From positions 62,001 through 126,000 of the forward strand of contig NZ_JAFCKJ010000009.1 in NCBI RefSeq assembly GCF_018130465.1: a DNA stretch of 64,000 nucleotides, in the 5' to 3' direction. Both the position numbers and the translations under genes were made by a program. Every line of letters begins with the position of its first letter. Position 1 is the first letter of the stretch. Below are positions 15,145-24,683 of the stretch, one piece after another. Origin of the DNA: Bradyrhizobium canariense (GTDB lineage: Bacteria; Pseudomonadota; Alphaproteobacteria; Rhizobiales; Xanthobacteraceae). The notes under the pieces are model-generated. The model had not been told where the DNA came from. It did not search any database and saw only the letters and a program-made list of their open reading frames with translations.

Positions 15145-16071
15145 TCAGCCCGCGCGCGACGGCTCAGCGTTCTCCGCCGAAAGCTTGTAGATTTCGAGCG
15201 CATCCGCGTCCGCTCCTCGCGCGGCCTTGGCTAGCCTGAAAAGTTGTCCCGCAAGCGAGGCCATGGGCACCGGCGTCGACGTCGTCTGCGCGACATCGGC
15301 GACGGTATCGAGGTCCTTGAGCATTGTGGCGATGTGACCGAGCGGCGGTGAGTGTATGCTCTGGACCATCCGCGGCACGAACAGCTGGAGCGGAATGGAG
15401 TCCGCGAAGCCGCCGGCGAGTGCTTCGGGCAACCGGTTGGCGTCGATTCCGGCGTTCACGGCAAGGCGTGTTGCCTCCGCAAGAACGGCCATCGCGCATC
15501 CGACGATCACCTGGTTGCATAGCTTTGTGGTCTGGCCGGCGCCGGTCGGACCCATGTGGGTGAACCTGCGTGCCATGGCCAGCACGTAGGGGCGGACCCG
15601 CTCGATGTCGCCAGCTTCTCCGCCGGCCATGATGGCAAGCGAGCCTTCCTCGGCGCCCTTGGTGCCACCGGACACGGGTGCATCGATCCAGCCTGCGCCG
15701 TTCGCAGCTAACAATCGCGTTGCGAGGTCCCGTGCGGCGTCGGGATGGATCGACGAGAAGTCGACCACGAGCTTACCCGCGCCGGACGCCGTCGAGATGC
15801 CCGCCGGCCCGAAGATCACCTCTTCCACAGCGGCCGCATCGGTCACGCACATGAAGACGATGTCCGAGCTCTCCATCAAGTCGCGTGGAGTAGCTGCGCG
15901 GCTGGCGCCGGCCTCGACGAGCCCGGCCACCTTCGCTTCCGAACGGTTCCAGACAGTGACCTGATGGCCCGCCTTGAGCAGGCGCCGGGTCATCGGTGTC
16001 CCCATCAATCCAAGGCCGAGATAGCCGAGCCGCTCGACGCCTTGCGGGTTTGTCTTGCTCGCTTCAGCCAT
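15145..16071 (-). CDS. NAD(P)-dependent beta-hydroxyacid dehydrogenase (3-hydroxyisobutyrate dehydrogenase family)
   Basis: 308 residues. N-terminal Rossmann motif GYLGLGLMGTPM; substrate motif DAPVSGGTKGAEEGSLAIMAGG; catalytic Lys in GAGQTTKLCNQ. The ATG at 16071 has GGAGGC five bases upstream, so the longer frame to 16191 is not used. Family knowledge: these oxidise 3-hydroxyisobutyrate, tartronate semialdehyde or similar short acids in the cytosol. It is encoded convergent to the flavin reductase and divergent from the ABC-transporter operon, sharing a 177-bp promoter region with it. The exact substrate is unknown. Confidence 0.85.
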   Translation of the reverse strand: MAEASKTNPQGVERLGYLGLGLMGTPMTRRLLKAGHQVTVWNRSEAKVAGLVEAGASRAATPRDLMESSDIVFMCVTDAAAVEEVIFGPAGISTASGAGKLVVDFSSIHPDAARDLATRLLAANGAGWIDAPVSGGTKGAEEGSLAIMAGGEAGDIERVRPYVLAMARRFTHMGPTGAGQTTKLCNQVIVGCAMAVLAEATRLAVNAGIDANRLPEALAGGFADSIPLQLFVPRMVQSIHSPPLGHIATMLKDLDTVADVAQTTSTPVPMASLAGQLFRLAKAARGADADALEIYKLSAENAEPSRAG

Positions 16072-16248
16072 AGGTTGCCTCCATTTGTCGCTCCGCGACG
16101 CCGCGCGACGCGGCATTACCATACATGGCGTATCCCACGACGAAACCGTTCGGCTCGCATGGCTTGCTTGATTGTTTGAACCATGAAACATTTGCAGCGG
16201 TCGGATTTGGATGGCGCCGGTCGGCGCCGGGGCAGCGGAGTGGGCACG

Positions 16249-17232
16249 ATGCGAACCGTTTCGAAGTGGATCCTGGCTTTGGGGGCGGCAGCGGCCGTGA
16301 GCGCGAGCGCAGGCTCGTCATGGGCGCAGCAGACGATCCGCGTCGGTTGGACGATTCCGGCCGAAGAATCCAAGTACTGGATGATGCGCCGCCCGGCTGA
16401 TTTTCCCAACATCGGCAAGACCTACAACATCGAATGGACCCAATTCCAGGGCACCGCTCCGATGACGCAGGCATTGGCGGCCGGCGCGCTGGATTGCGCG
16501 ACGCAGGCGCCGCTGTCGCTTGCCAACGGCGTGGTTGGCGGCAACCTCAAGGCTTACATCGTGGCGCAGCACGTCTTCGAGAAGCCCGGTGGTTTCTCGG
16601 TCTACTGGGCCGTCATGGACGACTCCCCGATCAAGACGATTGCCGATCTCAAGGGCAAGACGGTCGGGATCTCCGTGATCGGCGGCGGCACGCAAGGCCC
16701 GTTCAATCTGCTCCTGAAGCAGAATGGGGTCGATCCCGCCAAGGACATCAAGCTGGTCGAGGTCGGCTTTGCCGTCTCCGAAGACGCTTTGCGGCAGGGC
16801 CGCGTCGACGCGGTCAACATGAACCAGCCGTTTGCTGCGCGCGCAGAGGCAAAGGGCGGCACTCGCAAACTATTCTCGCTGTCGCAGGCCATGCCGAACA
16901 TCGTGCATATCCTGGAAGCCTGCCGTGCCGATTTCGTCGACAAGAACCCGGAACTGGTGAAGGCTTATGTGCGCGACATTACCTCTGGCATGAAGAAAGT
17001 GCTGGCCAATCGCGAAGAGACGTTGAAGGTTGTCAACGAGGTTCTAAAGGCACCAATTCCGGTTCTCGAGACCTATCTGCTCAAAGACAACGATTTCGGC
17101 CGCGATCCGGGTGCGGCACCGAATTTCCCCGCAATCCAGAAGATGCTCGACATCTACGCGGAGACGGGGATGCTGCCAAAATTGGATGTCGCGCAATTCA
17201 AGCATCCGACGATCGTCGCTCCGCTGCAATAA
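16249..17232 (+). CDS. ABC transporter substrate-binding protein (SsuA/NMT1-like)
   Basis: 327 residues with a clear signal peptide ending GSSWAQQ. The mature part begins TIRVGWTIPAEESKYW and has TIADLKGKTVGISVIGGGT and the LLLKQNGVDPAKDIKLVEVG segment typical of sulfonate/thiamine-precursor/aromatic-binding proteins. ATG at 16249 has GGAG eight bases upstream. It heads an operon with an ATPase and two permeases, separated from them by a dehydratase gene. Ligands of this family include alkanesulfonates, taurine, nitrate and small aromatics; the NicX-like gene at the operon end argues for a (hetero)aromatic acid. Confidence 0.88.
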   Translation: MRTVSKWILALGAAAAVSASAGSSWAQQTIRVGWTIPAEESKYWMMRRPADFPNIGKTYNIEWTQFQGTAPMTQALAAGALDCATQAPLSLANGVVGGNLKAYIVAQHVFEKPGGFSVYWAVMDDSPIKTIADLKGKTVGISVIGGGTQGPFNLLLKQNGVDPAKDIKLVEVGFAVSEDALRQGRVDAVNMNQPFAARAEAKGGTRKLFSLSQAMPNIVHILEACRADFVDKNPELVKAYVRDITSGMKKVLANREETLKVVNEVLKAPIPVLETYLLKDNDFGRDPGAAPNFPAIQKMLDIYAETGMLPKLDVAQFKHPTIVAPLQ

Positions 17233-17309
17233 GCGATCGGGCAATGATCCGAGCGAAGAGGTCGCGGCGTCCGGGATGATCCGGGACGTTGCCTGAAGAA
17301 GATGCACGT

Positions 17310-19004
17310 ATGAAGAAGTTGCGATCTCGGATCACGACGGACGGCCTCGACCGGGCTCCGCACCGCGCGTTCATGCGCGCCATGGGGCTCGACGATGCTG
17401 CGATTGCCAAGCCGATGGTCGGCGTCGTCAGCATGAAGGGCGAACAAACGCCTTGCAACATGACGCACGACTTTCAGGTCGCGGCAGCCAAGACGGGAAT
17501 CGAGGAGGCCGGTGGCACGCCGCGCGAGTTTTCGACCGTGTCGGTTTCCGACGGTATCAGCATGAATCACGAGGGGATGAAGTTCTCCCTGTTTTCGCGG
17601 GAGCTGATTGCCGACTCGATCGAAGCCGTCGTCCATGGTCTCGCCTACGATGCACTGATCGGATACGGCGGATGCGACAAGACGCTTCCCGGCGTGATGA
17701 TGGGCATGGTCCGGTGCAACGTGCCGTCCATTTTCATCTATGGCGGCAGCTCGCTGCCGGGCCGCGTGGACGGGCGGACCCTGACCGTGCTCGACTCCTA
17801 CGAGGCTGTCGGCAGCTTCATGACCGGAGAGATCGACGGCGCCACGCTTGAGCGGATCGAGCGAGCCTGCCTGCCGACCATCGGCGCGTGCGCCGGCCAG
17901 TTCACCGCGAACACCATGGGGATGGTGTCCGAAGCGATGGGCCTCACCATTCCCAATGTGTCGATGGTGCCGGGCGTCTACGCCGAGCGCGCCCAGATCT
18001 CGCGCGGTGCCGGACGCCTCATCATGGAGATGCTGGAGCGCGGCGGGCCGTTGCCGCGCGACATCGTGACGCGGAAATCCCTGGAAAACGGCGCGGCAAT
18101 CGTGGCTGCCACGGGTGGTTCGACCAATGCTGCGCTGCATCTGCCGGCGATGGCGAACGAGGCCGGGATCGCATTCACGATCGATGATGTCGGCGAGGTT
18201 TTTGCCAGGACGCCGCTGATCGGAAACCTGCGGCCTGGAGGCAAATATACGGCGAAGGATGTCTACGATATCGGCGGCGCCGCCGTGGTGATCCGGGAGC
18301 TGATCCAGAGCGGGCATATTGATGCCAGCTGCTTGTCCGTCACGGGCCGTACAATTGCCGAAGAATATGGCGCCGCCAACGCGCCTGACGGAGAGGTTGT
18401 TTACGCGGCTCGCGCGCCAATCATGCCCGATGGCGGCGTGGCCGTGCTGAAGGGAAACCTCTGCCCCGATGGTGCGGTGATCAAGGTCGCGGGCTTGAAG
18501 AGCCAGTTGTTCGAAGGTGTGGCGCGCGTCTTCGAAGACGAAGAAGCTTGTGTCGCAGCGGTTCGTGACCGCAGCTACAAGGCGGGCGAGGTGCTTGTGA
18601 TCCGCAATGAGGGTCCGGTCGGCGGCCCAGGCATGCGCGAGATGCTCGGCGTCACTGCGCTGATCTATGGACAGGGCATGGGCGAAAAAGTGGCCCTGAT
18701 CACGGATGGGCGGTTCTCTGGCGCCACTCGCGGAATGTGCGTTGGCTATGTGTCTCCCGAGGCCTTCATTGGCGGTCCGCTGGCGCTGGTTCGCGATGGC
18801 GACAGGATCCGGATTGATGCCGTAAATCGGCGGATGGACATGCTGGTCGACGAGCCGGAACTCACTGCGCGCCGACACGATTGGAAGCCGCGTCCGCCTC
18901 GTCATCGTGCTGGCGCCCTCGCGAAATATGCGCGGCTGGTCGGCCAGGCACCGGGCGGAGCCGTCACGCATGAGGGGCCCGCAGAATGGCCCTGGTTCGA
19001 ATGA
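17310..19004 (+). CDS. IlvD/Edd-family dehydratase
   Basis: 564 residues from ATG at 17310 (TTG at 17289 also possible). Conserved Fe-S/metal motifs are visible: NMTHDFQ near the N-terminus, [30 protein letters not shown] and GNLCPDG. These fit dihydroxy-acid dehydratase and sugar-acid dehydratases, which remove water using an iron-sulfur cluster. A housekeeping IlvD would not be expected inside a transporter operon between the binding protein and the ATPase, so this is probably a catabolic paralogue acting on a hydroxy acid intermediate. The substrate cannot be read from sequence. Confidence 0.85.
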   Translation: MKKLRSRITTDGLDRAPHRAFMRAMGLDDAAIAKPMVGVVSMKGEQTPCNMTHDFQVAAAKTGIEEAGGTPREFSTVSVSDGISMNHEGMKFSLFSRELIADSIEAVVHGLAYDALIGYGGCDKTLPGVMMGMVRCNVPSIFIYGGSSLPGRVDGRTLTVLDSYEAVGSFMTGEIDGATLERIERACLPTIGACAGQFTANTMGMVSEAMGLTIPNVSMVPGVYAERAQISRGAGRLIMEMLERGGPLPRDIVTRKSLENGAAIVAATGGSTNAALHLPAMANEAGIAFTIDDVGEVFARTPLIGNLRPGGKYTAKDVYDIGGAAVVIRELIQSGHIDASCLSVTGRTIAEEYGAANAPDGEVVYAARAPIMPDGGVAVLKGNLCPDGAVIKVAGLKSQLFEGVARVFEDEEACVAAVRDRSYKAGEVLVIRNEGPVGGPGMREMLGVTALIYGQGMGEKVALITDGRFSGATRGMCVGYVSPEAFIGGPLALVRDGDRIRIDAVNRRMDMLVDEPELTARRHDWKPRPPRHRAGALAKYARLVGQAPGGAVTHEGPAEWPWFE

Positions 19005-19126
19005 CGCGGCGAACCTGCTCGGAAACAGCCGGTGGTCTGGCAGGTTTCTTGCTAAGCTCGTGCCGCTGACGGAGGACGTCAGCGAGCCTGTTGCGCAGGG
19101 TTCGCGCGCAAATGAAGTGAGACGGG

Positions 19127-19972
19127 ATGAAGGTAGTGCCTTCGAGATCGAGCGAATGGGTGAAACCGGTGACGCCGCAAAAACCGGCTTCTGCAATCAT
19201 CGAGATCAAGGGCGTCTCGCAGGTATTTCAGACCTCGGCGCGCAAGGATCATGTGGCGCTATCGGACATCTCGCTAACGATCGACGAGGGAGCCTTCGTC
19301 TCCATCCTTGGTCCGTCCGGCTGTGGCAAGTCGACACTGCTTTACGTCGTCGGCGGCTTCGTCAGCCCCACCAGCGGCTCAGCGAAGATCAAGGGACGGA
19401 CGATCACGGGGCCAGGGCCGGATCGCGGTCCGGTGTTCCAGGAATTCGCGTTGTTTCCGTGGAAGACCGTGCTGGGCAACGTGATGTATGGCCCTCGCCA
19501 GCAGGGCGTGCGGGCTACTGAGGCGGAAGCGCAGAGCCGGGCCCTGATCGAGATGGTCGGACTCAAGGGCTATGAGAACTTCTATCCCAAGGAACTGTCG
19601 GGCGGCATGAAGCAGCGCGTGGCACTGGCTCGGACCCTGGCTTACCATCCTGAAGTCTTGTTGATGGACGAGCCGTTCGGTGCGCTTGATGCTCACACCC
19701 GGACGCGCCTGCAGAACGATCTACTGAATATCTGGGAGCGCGATCGCAAGACGGTGTTGTTCGTCACCCACTCGGTTGACGAGGCTGTTTTCCTGTCAGA
19801 CAAGGTCGTGATGATGTCGACATCGCCCGGTCGCATCCGACAGGTGATCGATATCGATCTGCCGCGGCCGCGGCGTCGCAACGAGCTGTTGCTCGATCCG
19901 CGGTACCAGAAATATGTCGTCGATATCGAGCGCATGTTCGACGAGGTCGAAGAGACGGGATCGCCGTCATGA
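19127..19972 (+). CDS. ABC transporter ATPase (SsuB/TauB-like)
   Basis: 281 residues: Walker A GPSGCGKST at 62-70, Q-loop FQEFALFPW, signature LSGGMKQRVALARTL near residue 157, Walker B VLLMDEPFGALD and H-loop VTHSVDEAV. ATG at 19127 follows GAGACGGG. It energises the importer formed with the next two permease genes and the binding protein upstream. Its last four bases overlap the first permease gene (ATGA), so they are coupled. Confidence 0.93.
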   Translation: MKVVPSRSSEWVKPVTPQKPASAIIEIKGVSQVFQTSARKDHVALSDISLTIDEGAFVSILGPSGCGKSTLLYVVGGFVSPTSGSAKIKGRTITGPGPDRGPVFQEFALFPWKTVLGNVMYGPRQQGVRATEAEAQSRALIEMVGLKGYENFYPKELSGGMKQRVALARTLAYHPEVLLMDEPFGALDAHTRTRLQNDLLNIWERDRKTVLFVTHSVDEAVFLSDKVVMMSTSPGRIRQVIDIDLPRPRRRNELLLDPRYQKYVVDIERMFDEVEETGSPS

Positions 19973-20754
19973 CGTCGCTGGCCGCCCTGGGCAAGCGTGC
20001 CGCGCCAGTGTTTGCCTGCATCGGGCTTCTGGCGGCATGGCAGGTTGCGTCACTCGCGCTGAAGAATGACAGCTTCCCGACAGCGATCGAGGCGATCCGT
20101 GCAATCCCGGACATTCTCGGGGACAAGGAATCGCTGATCAACATCCTGGCCTCGCTCCGCCGCATGGCGATCGGCTTCGGGGTCGCCGTGCTGATTTCGA
20201 TTCCGCTCGGCTTGTTGATGGGCCGCAGCCGGGCCGTCGCGGCGTTCTTCAATCCGCTCCTGATGGTGATCTACCCGGTGCCGAAGGCGGCGTTGATGCC
20301 GATCATCATGCTGTGGCTGGGCGTCGGCGACATCACGAAGACGCTGGTGATCTTCCTCGGCGTCAGCCTGCCCGTGATCTATCACAGCTTCGAGGGCGCC
20401 AAGGCGGTGGAAGAGAAGATGCTGTGGTCGGGCGCCGCGATGGGGCTTTCGCCTGCGCAGCGGCTGGTCCGGATCGTGCTGCCGGCGGCGCTGCCGGAAA
20501 TCTTGACCGGGTGCCGCACCGGACTCGTGCTGGCGCTGATCACGATGATTACCAGCGAGATGATCGCTCGTCAGTCCGGCGCCGGCAATATCCTGTTCAA
20601 CGCGCTCGACATGGGCCAATACGACACCGTCTTTGCGATGATCATCATCGTGGGGGCGATGGGAATCTGCCTGGATGCGATCTTCGAGCGGGTCCGCGCA
20701 AGGCTGGTGCGCTGGTCTGAACCGCAGTTCGACATGCCGCTGAGCTTCTCATGA
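19969..20754 (+). CDS. ABC transporter permease (SsuC/TauC-like), first copy
   Basis: 261 residues with about six membrane helices. The EAA-type loop (AKAVEEKMLWSGAAMGLSPAQRLVRIVLPAALPEILTGCRTG) that docks on the ATPase is clear. The overlap with genes on both sides (4 bp each) shows tight coupling. It probably forms a heterodimer with the next gene product. Confidence 0.9.
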   Translation: MTSLAALGKRAAPVFACIGLLAAWQVASLALKNDSFPTAIEAIRAIPDILGDKESLINILASLRRMAIGFGVAVLISIPLGLLMGRSRAVAAFFNPLLMVIYPVPKAALMPIIMLWLGVGDITKTLVIFLGVSLPVIYHSFEGAKAVEEKMLWSGAAMGLSPAQRLVRIVLPAALPEILTGCRTGLVLALITMITSEMIARQSGAGNILFNALDMGQYDTVFAMIIIVGAMGICLDAIFERVRARLVRWSEPQFDMPLSFS

Positions 20755-21518
20755 CATCGCGCCTTCGTTCAGCAAACGTCATCCTCGGGCTCGCGCCGAT
20801 CGTGCTGGTGATCGCGGTGTGGCAAGGCCTCGTATCATTCGGGTTTGCGCCTGCGGTCTTGCTGCCGCCGCCGGGATACGTCTTCAGCAGGTTGCTTCAG
20901 CAACTCGTGACTTGGACGTTTCAGCAGGAGATCGCGGCGACCCTGATCCGGCTGTTTGCCGGCTTCGCGATTGCGGTCGTGCTCGGTGTCAGCATCGGCA
21001 TCGCCGCCGCCGCCAATCCGGCTATCAACGCCGTGGTTCGGCCGATCGTTCGCGTGCTTGCGCCCTTGCCCAAGGTCGCGCTCTATCCGGCCTTGCTGCT
21101 GCTGCTCGGCTTCGGTCACGGATCGAAAATCACGCTGGTGGCAGCGGATGCACTCTTTCCCATTTTGCTCTCTACTTATTACGGCGCGTCAACGGTGGAG
21201 CAGAAGCTGATCTGGTCGGCCATGGCGGCGGGAACGCCGCGCTATGAGATCCTCTTCAAGGTGGTGCTGCCGGCCGCGATGCCGTCGATCTTGACCGGTT
21301 GCCGGATCGGCCTTGTCATTTCCTGCATCGTGGTGTTTCTGGCGGAGATGATCACGTCGAGCGACGGGCTCGGACATGTCCTCGTCACGGCGGCCCGGAC
21401 CTTTCAAGCCGTCGATATGTTCGTGCCGCTGATCACGATCTCGCTGCTGGGCTTGATCCTGAATGGCCTGCTCGGGGCGGTGCGCTCGTACCTGCTGCGG
21501 GGTTTCCCCGAAGCATGA
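20751..21518 (+). CDS. ABC transporter permease (SsuC/TauC-like), second copy
   Basis: 255 residues with about six membrane helices and an EAA loop ending LFKVVLPAAMPSILTGCRIGL. It is clearly paralogous to the preceding permease in order of motifs, but divergent, as in importers with two different membrane subunits. A GSKITLVAADALFPILLSTYYG block precedes the loop. It is followed 37 bp later by the dioxygenase-like gene with its own AGACCGGGAG ribosome site. Confidence 0.9.
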   Translation: MTSRLRSANVILGLAPIVLVIAVWQGLVSFGFAPAVLLPPPGYVFSRLLQQLVTWTFQQEIAATLIRLFAGFAIAVVLGVSIGIAAAANPAINAVVRPIVRVLAPLPKVALYPALLLLLGFGHGSKITLVAADALFPILLSTYYGASTVEQKLIWSAMAAGTPRYEILFKVVLPAAMPSILTGCRIGLVISCIVVFLAEMITSSDGLGHVLVTAARTFQAVDMFVPLITISLLGLILNGLLGAVRSYLLRGFPEA

Positions 21519-21555
21519 ACTGACGAAGAAGAAACCAGAAGACCGGGAGTAGACC

Positions 21556-22602
21556 ATGCTGGCTGATCGCATTGAAGCAAAATGGATCGACGCATTTTGC
21601 GAGATTTTTGAGCGGTGCGCCGTCAAGGCCGGCGATACCGCGGCGATCCTCTCGGAAACCCAGTCACGCGCGTTGAATGTTCATCTGGCGGAGCTCGCGC
21701 TGCTGCGGATCGGCGCGCGGCCGTTCCACGTGGTGATGCCGACCCCGCGTAACCGGAATATCGTTCCGGTTCGCTCGACCGGTGCAAGCGAGGCGATCCA
21801 GCGGCTTGGCCCGGTGATCACCGCGCTTCAGCAGGCCGGCTTCGTGGTGGATTGCACCATCGAGGGCCTGATGCATGCGGTGGAGACACCCGAGATCCTC
21901 AAAGCTGGCGCGCGTATCCTGGTGATCTCCAACGAGCATCCCGAGGCGCTGGAGCGGATGGTGCCGGATCCGGCGCTCGAGAAGCGCGTTCGCGCGGCGG
22001 CAAAGATGCTGCGTGGGACCAAGCGGATGCGGGTGACCTCGAAAGCCGGCACGGCGCTCGACGTCGATATGGTCGGAGCGTCCACGGTCGGTGTGTGGGG
22101 GTGGACGGACAAGCCCGGTACGCTGGCGCATTGGCCCGGCGGCATCGTTGTCAGCTTCCCCAAGAGCGGAACGATCAATGGCACGCTGGTGATGGCGCCC
22201 GGCGACATCAACCTGACCTTCAAGCGATACCTGACATCGCCGGTGAAGATGACACTGAAGGACGATTATGTCGTCGAGCTGGAAGGCGAGGGCACGGATG
22301 CCGCGATGATGCGTGCCTATCTTGCCGCTTGGGGCGATCGGGAAGCCTATGCGGTATCGCATGTCGGCTTCGGCATGAATCCGGGCGCGCGCTACGAGGC
22401 GCTGTCGATGTATGATCAGCGCGACACCAACGGCACGGAAATTCGTGCCGTCTCCGGCAACTTTCTGTTCTCGACCGGTGCCAACGAATTCGCCGGCCGT
22501 TACACGGCAGGCCATTTCGATCTACCGATGATGGGGACGACGATCGAGCTCGATGGCGTCGCGGTGGTGCGTGAGGGGGTGCTGCAGGACGTCTTCGGCT
22601 AG
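21556..22602 (+). CDS. 2,5-dihydroxypyridine 5,6-dioxygenase-like (NicX family)
   Basis: 348 residues, the usual NicX length. Blocks that recall NicX of Pseudomonas putida: RVTSKAGTALDVDM, PGTLAHWPGGIVVSFP, ISHxGxG-type SHVGFGMNPGARYEA and SGNFLFSTGANE. The Fe(II) ligands appear conserved as H269 in SHVGFG and H320/D322 in GHFDLPM. Family knowledge: NicX opens 2,5-dihydroxypyridine to N-formylmaleamate. The family also includes M29-like proteins of unknown activity, so the substrate is a hypothesis. It is the last gene of the ABC importer operon and overlaps the convergent dehydrogenase gene by 4 bp. No maleamate amidase gene is nearby. Confidence 0.72.
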   Translation: MLADRIEAKWIDAFCEIFERCAVKAGDTAAILSETQSRALNVHLAELALLRIGARPFHVVMPTPRNRNIVPVRSTGASEAIQRLGPVITALQQAGFVVDCTIEGLMHAVETPEILKAGARILVISNEHPEALERMVPDPALEKRVRAAAKMLRGTKRMRVTSKAGTALDVDMVGASTVGVWGWTDKPGTLAHWPGGIVVSFPKSGTINGTLVMAPGDINLTFKRYLTSPVKMTLKDDYVVELEGEGTDAAMMRAYLAAWGDREAYAVSHVGFGMNPGARYEALSMYDQRDTNGTEIRAVSGNFLFSTGANEFAGRYTAGHFDLPMMGTTIELDGVAVVREGVLQDVFG

Positions 22603-23591
22603 CCGCGATCGAGCACCGGCGGCCGCGCCAGGTCGAAGTGACGCAGCAGGTCGACCATCGCCTGAAGCCGCTTTGCCCGATAGGCATCCACGTCCATGCC
22701 TGAATAATCGAGAAAGCCTGCGCCTGTGCGCAGGCCGATCCGGCCTTCGTGCATATTGCGGGTAATGACGTCTGGCGCGCGATATCGGTCACTGCCAAGT
22801 GCGCCCTCGAGATACCGGCTAGCGTAGTACAAAATGTCGCCGCCGCCCCAGTCGATGAATTCGAGCAGCCCGAGCACGGCATAGCGGAAGCCAAATCCGT
22901 AGCGGATCGCCTTGTCGATCTCCTCGGCGCTGGCGACGCCTTCCTCGACCATGCGAGCGGCTTCATTCATCGCCAGCGCCTGGATACGCGGAACGATGAA
23001 GCCGGGCGTCGCCGCGCAGACCACAGGCACCTTGCCGATGCCTTCGAGCAGCGCCTTGACCTCGTCGATGACGGCGGGATCGGTGGCCTTACCGGGCGAA
23101 ACCTCGACCAGCGGGATCAGATAGGCCGGATTGAGCCAGTGCACATTGAGGAAGCGGCGAGGGTTGACGATCGCGTCCGAGAGATCGTCGACGAGAATGG
23201 TCGACGTCGTTGAGGCAATGATCGTGTCCGGGCCGACTTGTTTTGAGGCCGCCCCCAGGACATCCCGCTTGAGCTCGACGACTTCGGGGACCCCCTCAAA
23301 CACTATTCCCGCATCCGACAGTGCCACACCGCTCTGGCTGGCCGGCACCACCGAGACCCGTGCGATGAGCGGAGCGACATCCGCCTCGGCCAGTAGCCCC
23401 AGCTTCGACAGGCTGGCAAAGGTCTTCCCGACTTCGCCGAGCGCATCTGTCTCCAGCCTGGCGAAATCCTCCACTGAACGGGCCTTGATGTCGATCATCG
23501 TGACCGTATGCCCCGCGTAGGCAAACGCAACGGCGATGCCGCGCCCCATGCGGCCGGCCCCGAGACAGGCGATGGTAGTTCGGCTGGTCAT
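22599..23591 (-). CDS. 3-hydroxyacyl-CoA dehydrogenase (HADH family)
   Basis: 330 residues. N-terminal GAGRMGRGIAVAFAYAGH Rossmann motif; catalytic His in LNVHWLNPAYLIPLVEV; C-terminal domain with AATPGFIVPRIQALAMNEAARMVEEGVAS. ATG at 23591 has GGGGGA upstream. Acting on beta-hydroxyacyl-CoA with NAD, it fits the beta-oxidation-like lower part of a CoA-dependent aromatic pathway. It is the last gene of the five-gene minus-strand operon that starts at 28323, with a 3-bp gap to the gene before it. Confidence 0.88.
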   Translation of the reverse strand: MTSRTTIACLGAGRMGRGIAVAFAYAGHTVTMIDIKARSVEDFARLETDALGEVGKTFASLSKLGLLAEADVAPLIARVSVVPASQSGVALSDAGIVFEGVPEVVELKRDVLGAASKQVGPDTIIASTTSTILVDDLSDAIVNPRRFLNVHWLNPAYLIPLVEVSPGKATDPAVIDEVKALLEGIGKVPVVCAATPGFIVPRIQALAMNEAARMVEEGVASAEEIDKAIRYGFGFRYAVLGLLEFIDWGGGDILYYASRYLEGALGSDRYRAPDVITRNMHEGRIGLRTGAGFLDYSGMDVDAYRAKRLQAMVDLLRHFDLARPPVLDRG

Positions 23592-23594
23592 CGG

Positions 23595-24683
23595 TCAAAA
23601 TCCCCCGCGAAGCAGCGTCTGCAGTTCGGCCTTGCCGAGATTGCCGAGCCCCAGCGTATCGAGGGTTCGGCCGCCTTGCGCAAAATCCTCACCGCAGACT
23701 GCGCCACCGATGGCCAGGAATGCCTTGGCCAGCGGCGTAGCCACGCCCGCCAGGGCAGCGACGGAGACCAGCAGCGATAGCCCAAGCCGCAAATCTTCTC
23801 TCATGTAGCGGTGCTCGGTCAGCACGATTCGCTCGCGCCAGTCACCGGAATCGGTCAGCCGGTCATGCGAGCCGCGGCCATACATCCACATCTCACCTTC
23901 CCTTGCGTAGTGATGGGCCAGCGGAAAATGCGGTGCGCCATATCCAAGCGCCTCACGGACAGCGATGCGTTCGGCGTCGAGTGCGTCGGTGACCCGGCGA
24001 ATCGCGGCTTGCGTTCCTTCCTTGTGGATGTCCCACTTTTCGAAATGTTCGATCGGGCCTGCATTCATCACGATCAGCGGCGGATGGATGATCGGGCCTG
24101 CGTTCATCAGCGCGCCCGAGAGCGCATCTCCGCACGGTTCGATCACACCGGGGAAAGCCTTTCCAATCACCTCAAGTGCACGCGGCGCCTGATCGAGCGG
24201 AAAAACGCCGACCGGAAGTCGCTTGGCGCGGATGGTGATGGCAATCTCGAATGGCCCGTGCTTACGCGTCAGCCAGGGCAAGGTCCCGGTCTCCGCAAAG
24301 CTCGCCTTGGCGTGGTTGCCGGCATCCCGCGCAGCCTGGGCGAAGATCATCGAACCGAAGGTGGCCGGCGGCAGAAACACGACCTGTCCGTCCCGCAGAT
24401 GCGGAGCAAGCAGCCGGGCAATGTCCGGCTGCGCGAAGGCGGGGGCGGGGCACAGGATCAGCTCTGCGCCGTGGACGGCTTCAGCGATGCCGGTCGTGAC
24501 CAGCGTGAGCTTGACGTCGTGGCGGCCGTTATGATCCTTCACCAGGATGCGGGAGCCGGCGGCACGATGCGCTGCAACCTGATCCGCGTCGCGGCGCCAG
24601 AGCCGGACCTCATGTCCCGACAGCGCAAAATCGCCCGCGGCCGCGAAAGAGCCGTTCCCCCCACCCAGAACCGCAATCTTCAA
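23595..24683 (-). CDS. NAD(P)-binding octopine/nopaline-dehydrogenase-like oxidoreductase
   Basis: 362 residues. Rossmann motif LGGGNGSFAAAGDFALSGHEVRLWRRD at the N-terminus and the opine-dehydrogenase C-terminal domain with NAGPIIHPPLIVMNAGPIEHFEKW, which carries the catalytic His. TTG at 24683 overlaps the ligase stop (TTGA) and has AAGGAG eight bases upstream, so it is translationally coupled. Opine-type enzymes join an amino acid and a keto acid or run the reverse reaction. Its presence in an aromatic CoA operon is odd; it may act on an amino-substituted intermediate from anthranilate. Confidence 0.8.
   Translation of the reverse strand: MKIAVLGGGNGSFAAAGDFALSGHEVRLWRRDADQVAAHRAAGSRILVKDHNGRHDVKLTLVTTGIAEAVHGAELILCPAPAFAQPDIARLLAPHLRDGQVVFLPPATFGSMIFAQAARDAGNHAKASFAETGTLPWLTRKHGPFEIAITIRAKRLPVGVFPLDQAPRALEVIGKAFPGVIEPCGDALSGALMNAGPIIHPPLIVMNAGPIEHFEKWDIHKEGTQAAIRRVTDALDAERIAVREALGYGAPHFPLAHHYAREGEMWMYGRGSHDRLTDSGDWRERIVLTEHRYMREDLRLGLSLLVSVAALAGVATPLAKAFLAIGGAVCGEDFAQGGRTLDTLGLGNLGKAELQTLLRGGF

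Noticed and set aside
16121-16133. ATAC-N5-GTAT inverted repeat before the importer operon
   Set aside because: Arms of only four bases and no second copy; could be chance, although a GntR-type operator is not excluded.
17154-19196. 680-codon open frame on the minus strand
   Set aside because: It is a shadow of the IlvD/Edd gene; no domain and an implausible composition.
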